From: Monocercomonoides exilis
Lineage: Eukaryota > Preaxostyla > Oxymonadida > Polymastigidae
Direction: 5' to 3'
Assembly: GCA_001643675.2 (NCBI GenBank)
Contig: LSRY02000024.1
Coordinates: 124,001-188,000, forward strand
DNA length: 64,000 bases
Under the pieces are notes generated by a model. The model made no database searches and was not told where the DNA came from. It saw only the letters and a list, made by a program, of their open reading frames with translations. Each line of letters starts with the position of its first letter. The first letter of the stretch is position 1. This document shows positions 46,783-57,400 of the stretch, one piece after another. The translations under genes and the position numbers were made by a program.

Positions 46783-47342
46783 TTAATCACTTTTTTTAAT
46801 CAGTTTCGATCGCGAAGCATGGACTGCGGATCTCTTCCAGGATAGCTTCTCAGAGTTTCTGCTGCCATTGGAAACAGAACAGAAAAAAAAGACTGAACAA
46901 TGTGCCATCTCCACCGCACCATTTGCTTCAACAGATATTTCGGTGACGCCGATGACTGCCTCCTTTCCACACACGCTGGCTTTCTCTTTTCAGAGTCCAC
47001 TTTAGATATCTTCTCTTCATCATCAATACCTTCTTCTTTTTCTTCCTTTTCTTTTGCGTCGTTCATTTCTAAGTCCCCCTCCATTGTCTCGTCCTCTGAT
47101 GATGCTGCTGTTAGCATCAGGTGGGTATTGGAAGTTGCATCATTCTCATCTCTTCCTCCTCATTCTCTTATTCTAATCCTTCTTCTTCTCTCTCTTCCTT
47201 CTCGACCTCCTTCCACTTTCAATGCTTTCTGCAAATTTCTTCTTTTGCTGGATAAGGAGCTCTCCAAAAGAGAAGAAGAAGATGAAGGAGGAGAAATTGA
47301 GAGAGAAAGAAAGTGACAAAGATTAGAAATAGCATGTTTCAA
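46783..47342 (-). pseudogene. Decayed minus-strand coding fragment
   Basis: One frame reads SSLSSKRRNLQKALKVEG, then (after a TGA) SSEDETMEGDLEMNDAKEKE and VRWRWHIVQSFFSVLFPMAA, ending at 46800. Another frame over its 3' half reads KEAVIGVTEISVEANGAVEM, so a shift may lie near 46980. It is acidic and lysine-rich. No family is recognised. Confidence 0.35.
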
Positions 47343-47378
47343 CTTTAATAATTTCTTATCGTACTATACACACAAAAA

Positions 47379-48050
47379 CTATTCTGTTGCTTCAACTACA
47401 TCTTCATCTTCACCTTCAGCTTCCTTGTCTTCTTTGTCTTTATCTACGCAACATTCTATTGCACCTTCTTCAGAAGACCCATCGCGTTGTGTGTCCTCTT
47501 GTAGGGCATCTTTGATGTCCAACAAAACATTGCTTTGATGCCAAGATGACCATCCACGCATTCATTGTCAGCTACATGCCCGTTGAGAATTATAAACAAA
47601 TCGACATCCCAATCGCCAAATGCTTCTGTTCTGTCATGTCCAACGACTGAGTTGCCTTTCTGAGTGATGTTTCCCATGAAGGCGAACAAGGGCTCTTTCA
47701 CAGAAGCGACAAGGGATTCACACACAAAATACATTTTTCTTCCAACACTCGCCTTGTTGGCTGAAAACACGATATTGGTGATGGAAAAGGAGGATTCTGA
47801 CACTTGCGAATCATCCTTGTACTCGATCATGAGAGCACCGCCTCTTCCTCCAGAACTTGTATCCTCGTTCACAGAACAGGTGGAGAAGATGGTGTTCCTC
47901 ACAGAAAACGAGTTGGCAGGGGCAGATGATGCGAATGAGATGTATTCGCCATTGGTGGGAATCTGTTGGCGTTGTGGAGCTGAGTCGATGTTGGCGATTG
48001 TGCAGTTGGTGAGGGAGAGGGAGAGGGCAGGGGAGTTGGCAATTAATGAA
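47379..48050 (-). pseudogene. Fragment of a beta-helix surface protein gene
   Basis: The minus-strand frame from about 48050 reads IANSPALSLSLTNCTIANID, then ISFASSAPANSFSVRNTIFS, GGRGGALMIEY and IVFSANKASVGRKMYFVCES. These are the N-C-x-I strands, the GGRGGAL turn and the F-x-x-N-K-A-x-x-G-[KR] motif seen repeatedly in proteins A and B (for example FSDNKAEHGKNMFLKC). After DVDLFIILN the frame breaks down; a different frame, DIKDALQEDTQRDGSSEEG, ends at 47379. There is no start, membrane span or kinase-like tail. It is a single-module remnant. Confidence 0.75.
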
Positions 48051-50037
48051 GAAATGAAAGAAGAGAGAAGAAGAAACGAAGGATGAATGGAATGAATTCC
48101 ATTGTATATAAAGGAGCGATAGAGGGCGTATGTTGAATGAGAATTTCAAAGAAACAATAATGGAAAATATTGGACGAAGAACAAAGAGGATGGAGAGAGA
48201 AGTCAATAAGTGATAAGATCAGGAGAAGAGAGAGAAATAGAAGAATTTGAATCAACTGTTGTTCTTAGCAATATTTACTTTTCCACAATTCCATCCAGTT
48301 ACTGAATCACTGGACTGGAACGGATAATTTGTTATGTTGAAACATTATTAATAATAGATAACGAACAGTTCTCTTTTTTTGAATATCAAAAAAAATAATA
48401 AAAAATAAAAAATAAAAAATTTATACATATTTTTGACTTTTCCAATATCTTTTCATTTTTATTTTCCAATTATTAGTACTGTTTGGAAAATTGAGAAACT
48501 TGACTTTTTCATTTTGAAGTTTTATCTATTCGTTTTTTGAAATTTTAAAAAAACTTGATCTGAAATTTTCCATTTTCTCTCTTAACATAAAAGAGGTGTG
48601 GTTTTTGCATATGATAATAAAACAAATATTTATAACAGAAATAAAAGTTAAATACTTGCAAAAAATCTATTTTTCTCTATGATCAATAAATACCGTTATA
48701 AATTTTATTTTTTCAATTTTTGATCTTTTTTTATGATATCAAAAAAAAACACCCATATGAAGAAAATTTTTTTTTAAACAGTAAAAAGCAATGAAAAAAT
48801 ATCAAAAGTTATTTTGTTTTTTAAATAATATTGAATTAATTTTTGTGATATGAAGCACTTAAATATTAATATTTTTCATTATGAATTGTGTTTGGTGATG
48901 TTTCTGCCACAACAATCAAAAAATTGAAATATGAAATAATTACGTGATAAAAAAAAAAGCAGTTGATTGAACAGTGGAAAAACTTTTTGCGATAAAAAAA
49001 TATAATATTAACAGCTTTATCTATTCAAATCCTGATCATGTCACAACGCATAAATTTATAATATCTATGACACATGTTTGCAGATATGAAAATCCGATTG
49101 ATTTTGAAATCTGAGAAAGTTTAAGATAGTTCTGAGTGATGCAATGTTTTCATGATTTGCGCAAAATAGCTTGAAAGCCTGTATTTTCCCCCATATATTA
49201 TTTTTTTATTTTCACGTTCAAAATTGTGTAGAATCTCATCAGGTATAGCACAACTTTTTGTGTCTATGTTGGACTGAGATTATACGCAATGTTGCATTGC
49301 GCATCAACATAAAAAAAAGTTATTAATTGATTAATTAATATTGTGTGAAGTTTTCAATTTCATAAAAATTCTTCACAACCACACTTGTTTCAATTGCGAA
49401 TTTAATATTTGTAATAAATATTCATAATTAAGACTTATTCAAACAATATTTTTTAAAATCAAAAATTTGCATTTGAAAATCAAATAAGTTATTATTCATA
49501 GAAAAAAAAAACGCTAAATAATGAAAAATTTGATTATATGTGTGATTATTTTTTATATCATAACTTTTTTCGGAATGAAGATTTTTATTTTAAGTTTTAT
49601 TTCTTTGGAAAGGAATTAATCATTTGAATGAAAAAAATCATTAAAAAATGTTTAAAAAACGACAATGTTTGAGATTTTGATCATTACGAATTTATTTTTG
49701 AAAGGATGTCCAACTTTTCAGAGTTCATTTGTCAAAATTCAAAGTGAAGGGTGGTCCTTCATATTTTGCACAAAGAATAACAAATGTGAAAATAAAAAAT
49801 GAATGATCAAAAATTTTTTGATATGGGTAATTCTTTTTGAAAAGTCGCAAATGTTTTATTTTCAAATATATCAAAAATTTCACATTTTGCTCAAATATCT
49901 GCTTTCACTCACGAATCTCCTCAAGAATGTGTGAAATAGCATAATCCTTTAATAGATTCCATATTAGTGAAGTTTGATGTTCGCGGACAAAAATTTGAGC
50001 AAAATATGAAAATTTTGATTTCTTTGAAAATAAAACA
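48051..50037. other. Long AT-rich spacer with dispersed short repeats
   Basis: No gene. GATATCAAAAAAAAACACCC near 48738 and TATGGGTAATTCTTTTTGAA near 49823 are related to the ends of the following MITE-like element. CACAACTTTTTGTG near 49252 matches a palindrome at about 4187. Confidence 0.5.
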
Positions 50038-50294
50038 TGGGTGATTATTTTTGAAATCATAAATTTTTTCGGGGGGTTGATATTTGACAGGTTGTTGTCA
50101 TTGAATAGAGGTTCTACATATAAATGATAAATTCCATCAAAACCATTTCAAATACAAATGTTAAAGCTGAAATAATGATGAAATTGTCTTTAAATAGTAT
50201 CTTCACTATTCACAATTCTTTTGTTAATATTCATGTGATATTTTCTAATAGAAATTTTTGAATGAAATAGTATGATTTCAAAAAAAATCACCCA
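50038..50294. repeat. Candidate MITE with TGGGTGATT termini
   Basis: The left end TGGGTGATTATTTTTGAAAT and the right end (reverse complement TGGGTGATTTTTTTTGAAAT) form an inverted repeat of about 24 bases around 210 bases of AT-rich, non-coding DNA. Related single ends occur near 27116 and 48738. Confidence 0.5.
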
Positions 50295-50514
50295 CATTTA
50301 TTACTTTTCATAAAGAATAACCCACATAAATTTTAAAACCATATCAAAATTTTATTATAAAATTTCAAGGACCACCTTATTAATTATTGTACCGAAATTT
50401 TTGACTATAAAGTTTCGAATGAGAAAATATTCACCCAATTCACATGTCTCGCAAATTAAATCTTAAAATAATATTGAGACCTCATTTTAGACTCAACGCA
50501 ATTAAATTTTGTTG

Positions 50515-51080
50515 ATGATTTTATTCAATGAGCAATATTCACCGTTTCGACTATTCCATCTGCATCTATCGTTCAAAACACGCTGTTGTCAAAAAATCGA
50601 AAACTCAAAAATATCAACAAAAATGAAGATTTTTGATAACTGCAGATCATCCGAATTGGATGTGTACTTTTCTCCAATAAAACACATCACTACAACAGTG
50701 CTTTTCTGTTTAAAACAAAATCCATCCATTGATATTAATATCCTTTTAAAAACCCAAACATCCAATCGAGAAAAGAAAAAAGAAACACAAAACTTGAAAA
50801 TATCACAAACGAAAATAACTGTGAGTCACATATTGGTGATTGTTTTTATTTTTTTATTCAAATGATTAAATTTGTCAAAATACTTATTGACAAAATTTCA
50901 CAGAACAAAGAATATATAATTCTTGATCAAACATATTTCATAAATACAGAAAACTCAAACTTATCTAAAAAACCAACCTTGTTATCATCACTTTTATTCA
51001 ACATGTCAGTGAACATTATTTTTCCTTATCAAATAAAGGAAATGCTTCAGAGAATGATTGTTAACAATTGTTATTTGTGA
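50515..51080 (+). CDS. Hypothetical protein, two exons
   Basis: Exon 1 is 50515-50820 (ATG MILFNEQYSPFRLFHLHLSF). An 83-base intron (50821-50903) has a textbook GTGAGT donor and TTTCACAG acceptor. Exon 2 is 50904-51080, ending TGA. The phase is 0 on both sides, giving 160 residues. The product is basic, with CRSSELDVYFSPIKHITTTV in the middle and a C-terminal PYQIKEMLQRMIVNNCYL. It has no signal peptide or membrane span; reading through the intron would create a false hydrophobic tail. The family is not recognised. It lies about 400 bases upstream of gene B on the same strand. Confidence 0.5.
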
Positions 51081-51482
51081 AAAACCAATTTTTTTCATTG
51101 AGAAAAAAAATGGAATTAAATAAAAAATATTCAAATAACATGATACGTTGTATATTCAGCAGCAACATATGAATAAGTTTGAAATGAAATAACACTTTAT
51201 ATTTTGAATTGGATAAAATGAACAAAATCATTTTTTATCGAATATGATTAATTAAATCTCAAATGAGTGAATATTCATATTTAAACAAACAGCTAATTTG
51301 AATATTTTTATCACTTTTTTGATATCTTTATTTGTCAAAAAAGACAACTTTCTTTTTGTAAGATTACATAATTATTTTTTCTATAAGACCCATTATTTTT
51401 TTTGAATTGTCATAAACAAAAGAATTTAATTTTTCTTAACAAAATAAAATTCGTTTCTTTCAGTTTTTTTGGAAACATACAG

Positions 51483-54400
51483 ATGCTAATTGTTCTCTTC
51501 AATTTGTGCTTATTTTTCGGGGTTTGCGCATCAAATGATTGCTTCAATCGCCATTTTGAGACTTTGACGAATTATGAGACAAATATCCCATTATCAAGCC
51601 CTTCTCTTCATGAACTCAATCAAGAAAATAAGGATACATTGACATATACGCTCAGTTATAAGGAAAGTGAGAAGGAAGAAAAAACATGTCTAACTTCATC
51701 GAATCACCAACAGTTGTTTTATCTTGTCAATTCTTCAGTGGATTTGAATCAAATGAACTTGTTGTCAAATTTAAAAACATGCTCCCTCAGTGGAGATTTG
51801 CTTTCTTTGATAAATATCTCGAGTTGCAGTTTTTTCATTTCATCCTCATCCTTGAGTTCATTCATCACATCTTCGGGCAAAGTCGCAATGTCAAAAATAA
51901 GAATCGTGCTGGATGATTGTTCACAAGCAATCAAACAATCAATTGTTCATATTGCAAAGCACGGTTCATTGACAATAAGCAACTCAATGATGAAAAATGT
52001 CGCATTGGCAGAATTGGATGGAACAGTGTTGTATTCTGGAAAGGCGTCAAATACTGCGTTGGTGAATTGTCATTTTCAGAACATTTCAATTGTTCATCAT
52101 TCAGCAGATATCCATTTCAAAAAACATTCAGCAGAGTGTATTGAGGTTTCTTCTTCAGATTTCATAAACTGCGTTCAGCCTTATTACGGATCAATTGTAG
52201 CCCCATCTTGCATATCTTTCATAGTGAAAAACTCATCTTTCAATTCATGCCAAAATACTATCATTGTCTCAAACGAGTCATTTGATCAGAGACAGTCTTT
52301 CAATGAAGGAAACATTTCATTTATTGATTGTTTCTTCAAATGCTCATCTCCAAAAAATGCTGGTGGAGCTTTGTATTTCTTATCTGAAAATGTCATCTGC
52401 CTTGTTTTTCGATGCCTCTTCAATGAGTGCTCTTGTGGATCAGAAGGCTCAAACTTCAACGGTGGATCAATGTACTCAAGTTCATGTAGAAAAGTTGATG
52501 TTTTTGATTCAAATTGCACAAATTGCAATTCAACATATTGTTGCGGAGGAATCACATCAAATGATGACAAATCAGTTGTTATAAAAAACTGTCTTTTCTT
52601 CAATTGTCGTTCAATTCACTATGCAGCCATTTTAATCCTGTTCACGAATGGTGCATTGATTGATTCAACAATCGTTTCTGAATGCATAGCGAATTCAAAT
52701 CCTGGTTTATGTTTTTGGAACGCAAATGGAAAGGGATTTGTTAATGATTGTTGTTTCAGAAAATGTGTTGCAGATAGAGTTGGAACAATAACGTTAAATA
52801 TGAATTTTGAAGTGACTCCAGGAGGGTCAATGAAATACTGCTTTTTCGATGGAAACAAGGCAAGTGACTCATCAGTTGGAAATGACATTACGCTTGTTGG
52901 TAGTTGGGTTGGAAAAATATCTGATTCAGATGTAATTGAATGCAGTTCAACAAGCGACCATCCACGAGTCGTTGATGGCTCTGTCAATAAAGATTATTGG
53001 CTTCCTGATCCTGTTGCATCTCTCGAAGGTCTTGATCAGTTGTTTGTTTCCTGGCTGAGGGGAGCAGATGAACCTGGCTGTGGATATCGGGCTAGACCAT
53101 TCAAAACCATTGGACATGCATTGATCAAGCGTTCAACACAAAATGTGGTTGTTTTCAGCGGGAATTATGAAGAAAACAGTATTTCAATTGATTCGTTCAA
53201 AATGGAATTCATCGGACACAGATGCGACAACTCGGTTGTTCGCTCCAGAGATGTGATTTCCGGAAAGTCACTCATTTCAGTGGAAAATGGAGAGCTGATC
53301 ATTTCAGCATTCACACTCATCCTCGATTCAGCAACCTCAGCCAGTGGCAGTCTTTTGTCTGTGAATGGAAATGGAGCTGCACGTCTGGATGGATGCGAGA
53401 TTCGAAGCGAATCTGATAGCCAGGCACAGTCATTCAGTCGATCTTTGATTGATGCAAAAGACGGATCAACAACAATCATCAATAATTGCTTGTTCAAGCA
53501 CATCTGCCTGGAGAATATTCCCTTGATTTCAATGGAATCTGTGAACGATATTGCCTTCTCAGGATCAGTGTTTGATGGCATTGTGCGAAAGTCAGGAAAC
53601 GGTTCATTGGTTGAAGTGACTGTAGATGAAGGTGAGAAATTGAGTCTTGTGGATTTCAGGATTCGCGACTGCTCGTGTCTTGATGGAAATGGTGGTGCAT
53701 TGATGGTGAAGATGAATGATGGAAGCGAAGTGGCAATTGGAAATAAAAGCTCAAATGAATTTGGAAGTTGCTTCGAACAATGCAAGGCAAAAAAAGGAGC
53801 ATATGAAAGAGGCGTTGGAGGAGGAATCATGATTGACTGCGCAGCTGGAGGGAAAACTTTTGATTTTGGAAATATCAACTTCACAGGGAACAAAGCTGAA
53901 TATGGAAAGAATGTATTTGTGGTTGCCACAGAGCTTGAAGAGTTGTGCTCTCGCTCAAAGTTTGGCTTTATTCTTGATGAGAATGTGTTGGATGAGCTGA
54001 TGGGATTTGAGGAAAGCGAAATAGGTGCTGCAATTCCTCTTGTTCTGTTTTGGATACCATTTCCTTTGGTCGTGACTGTGAGCGGATCAGCTGGCTCAGA
54101 TCATCTGAGATGTGGATTTTCAGTGTCTCCTTGCAGAACATTGCAATATGCTGTAAGGACTCATTTCAGTTCTTCCATAAGAAAAATCAAATTTGTCCCT
54201 CCTTTCAAGTTTGATCATTCAACTGTTTTTGATGACCGGGGATATGATATTTCTGTTGAAACGAAGGGAACAGTGATTGAGGTTGCTGGGGATTCGTCAT
54301 CGCCTGAGAACGGGTTTATTGAAACAAGAATAGACACAGATATTTCAAATATCTCGTTTTCTCTTCCGTCCTCGTTGCCTCAGAGCAAGCCATTTCTCTG

Positions 54401-57400
54401 CTGCACTTCGCATTCGTTGAGTCTCCACAACTGCTGCATCGTTCCATCAAAAAGTGATGTGGTTGTTGAATACAGCTTTTGCTGTGTTCTCAATGGAACA
54501 ATGTGCCTTGATCAATTCGAAATTGTAGACACATGTTTTGGGAGCTTTTCAGCTATTTGTGTGAGCGGAGAGAATGCAGAAGGAACACTGGATGCAGCGT
54601 TTCTGAGGAATGTCACAAGCAATTCAAATGATGGGCTGATTTCAGCGGAGGAAAGAGGATCCATTTCCATCCAAAACTCAGAGTTTTCATCTTGCACATT
54701 GGACAGTTGCAGTGTCGTGTTCAGCAAAAATGGAAAAAATATGAATATCACAAACACTGATTTTCATTCAATAACACGTCAGAAGCAGAATGGTGCTTGC
54801 CTCTGCATTTCGAGTGATGACGACTCTGCAGCTATGTCTGTCAATGCTTCGAATTGCGAGTTTGTGAATTGTGGTGTTGAGTCAGAATCAAATGGAGGAG
54901 GAGCAATTTTTGTATGCTCAGGGGATCAAAGCTCATTGACATTCGAACAATGCAGTTTCACTTCGTGCCAAGCACCTTGGTCTCAACAAGGCATCTCAAA
55001 GAATGGAAGAGGTGGTGCACTTTTTCTTGATTTGCCTGGAGAGAATCCCTCATTCACAATTGCAGATCCCACATTCTCAGACAACAAAGCAGAACATGGA
55101 AAAAACATGTTTCTGAAGTGCAACGATCTGAATTCCACTGTTACAAACGATAAATTTGCCTTTCAGTATGGACAGATGGCGAGTGATGAAACACTTTTTG
55201 ATGGAAGCGATACGAAGTTTTTGAATACTGATCTTTTCCGATTCCTCATCAAATATGAGAGCGGAACAGTGTTTGTGTCTGAAGATGGAGCTGATGTTTT
55301 GAGATGTGGAAGCAATGAAGATCCTTGCAAATCCTTTTGGAAAGGGATGAAACAAATCAAGTCCGATTCTGATGAAAAGAAAATCATGCTGAAAGGAGAG
55401 TGCTCAATCAGAGACGAATATCATATTTCTGATTTGGAAATTGAATCATCAACAATCACAATCGATGAGCCTGAAATGGGCATTTTGATGTTTGAGAATG
55501 TGTCTCCTGATGAAAAAGTGTTGCTGAACGTTAATCGCAAGGTGACAATTAATCATGTTCGAATGTCCACAAGCTCAGATTTTGTGTGTCTGAATGATGC
55601 TCTCATCGCCTGCCAAAATGGAAACATCACAATGATGAGTTGCCAGTTCCACTCACTTGCTCCACACAAAAATCCCCTTTCTGTTGCATTTATCCAAATT
55701 CTCAAGGGATGTTTGATGATTCAAGATTTGGAAGTGGAGTCGATAAACATTGGACGAAGCATGATCGAAACTTCCAACAAGGCGAATGTTGGAATTATTG
55801 ACATGAAAATCCAATCAGTGAATCTGACTGATGGAAGTCTTGTAGATGTTGTATACATTCCAACAAGTGAAAGAAATGAAGAGAAAAAACAGATTCAAAT
55901 CAACTCTTCCTCTTTTCTTTCAGTGAACGGAAAGAATGATGAGAGCCGTGTTCTGAGTTGCATCGACTCCACAAACACAAATATATTCGTTGTGTACTCA
56001 AACTTTTCTGGATGCCAGTCACCAGAAACACAAAAAGGAGGATGCATTCTCATTGAGCTGTGCGAGGGAGGCTTATTCAACTTGAAAAAATGCCTCGTGG
56101 AAATGTGCGGGTGTTCCACAACAAATGGAAGGGGAGGTGGACTTTATTTGAGAACAGAACTCGCAACAAAGCTCAGCATGCACATCGAGCCATTGAAGTT
56201 CGATTCAAACACAGCCCAGGTGGGGCGAGATATGTTTGTTGAGTGCATCAATCTGAACACACAAATAAATGAAACAATGTTCAAAATGGATTTTGATCCG
56301 AGTGTTTTTGTTCGTCTGAATGCAATCTATGGGATTGACCGAAACGAATTTTCTTCCGAGCCTGTCAATCTTCTCGACTTCATTCTCATATTCCAGTCAG
56401 ATTCGATTGTTGTTAGCTCGGAGCAAACCAAAGGAGGGAATGACACGCAGCAGTGTGGAACTCTTGCCCTTCCTTGCACTACCATTGGATACTCTCTCAT
56501 CCATCTCACCCACAAAGTGGACAGCAGGCTTCTTGTCGACTTGCAGAGTGTGATCGACTGTGAAATCGAACTCTGCGATGTGACGATGACCTCTCGAAAG
56601 AAGACAGCAGCTTCAATTGAAATTGAGGAAATCACAGAATTTGAAAAGAGTTGCATTGTTAATTGTTCTGGCTCAGTTGCTCTGAAGTTGATTTCTTTCC
56701 ACTTCCCAACAGAAATAACAACAGCTCACTCCTCATTCTTGTATTCAGAGCATGCAGCCCTCTCAATTGAAAGTTGTCAATTCTCAGGGATGTCAAACAT
56801 TTACGAGTCACACATTTCATTTGCACTTGTGGAAATAGTTGGTTCAGAGCTGAGTATCCTTGATCTCTTGATTGAAAACATCTCTGTGGCATATCCTTAT
56901 CTGATTCACATTCACTCGTTTTGTGGGGATTTGTCTCTCGACAAGCTGAGAGTGAAATCTGTCAATGTGGAGAAGAATATGGCATTTGTTAAAGGGAAGG
57001 AAGATGACAATATATGTGTGGCTGGAGAATCTTTCGATTTTCTCCTCTCAAAGTTCGAAAATATCAGCATTTCTGGTGAACAATCAACAGTGATTAATGT
57101 TGAAAAATGTGCCAGTTGTGTCAGATGTGCAAATATATCGCTGACTCACAAAAGCGTGGCAAACAAGAAAGGAAGTGCTTTGACAATGAGTTCATGTCAA
57201 AACATTGCTCTGGATTCCTGTTTGTTTGATGGGACAATGGATGTTGGCGACAAAAGGGATGAGCTGAATGCTGGGCAAGATGAAGTCTGCCGATGGAACG
57301 GATCAATGGTGGAACTGAAAGATTCATCAGCAACAGTGAAAGACACCATCATATCGAATGCCTCAAATGGAGGGTTGTCTGTGTGTGGCGGAACCGTTGT

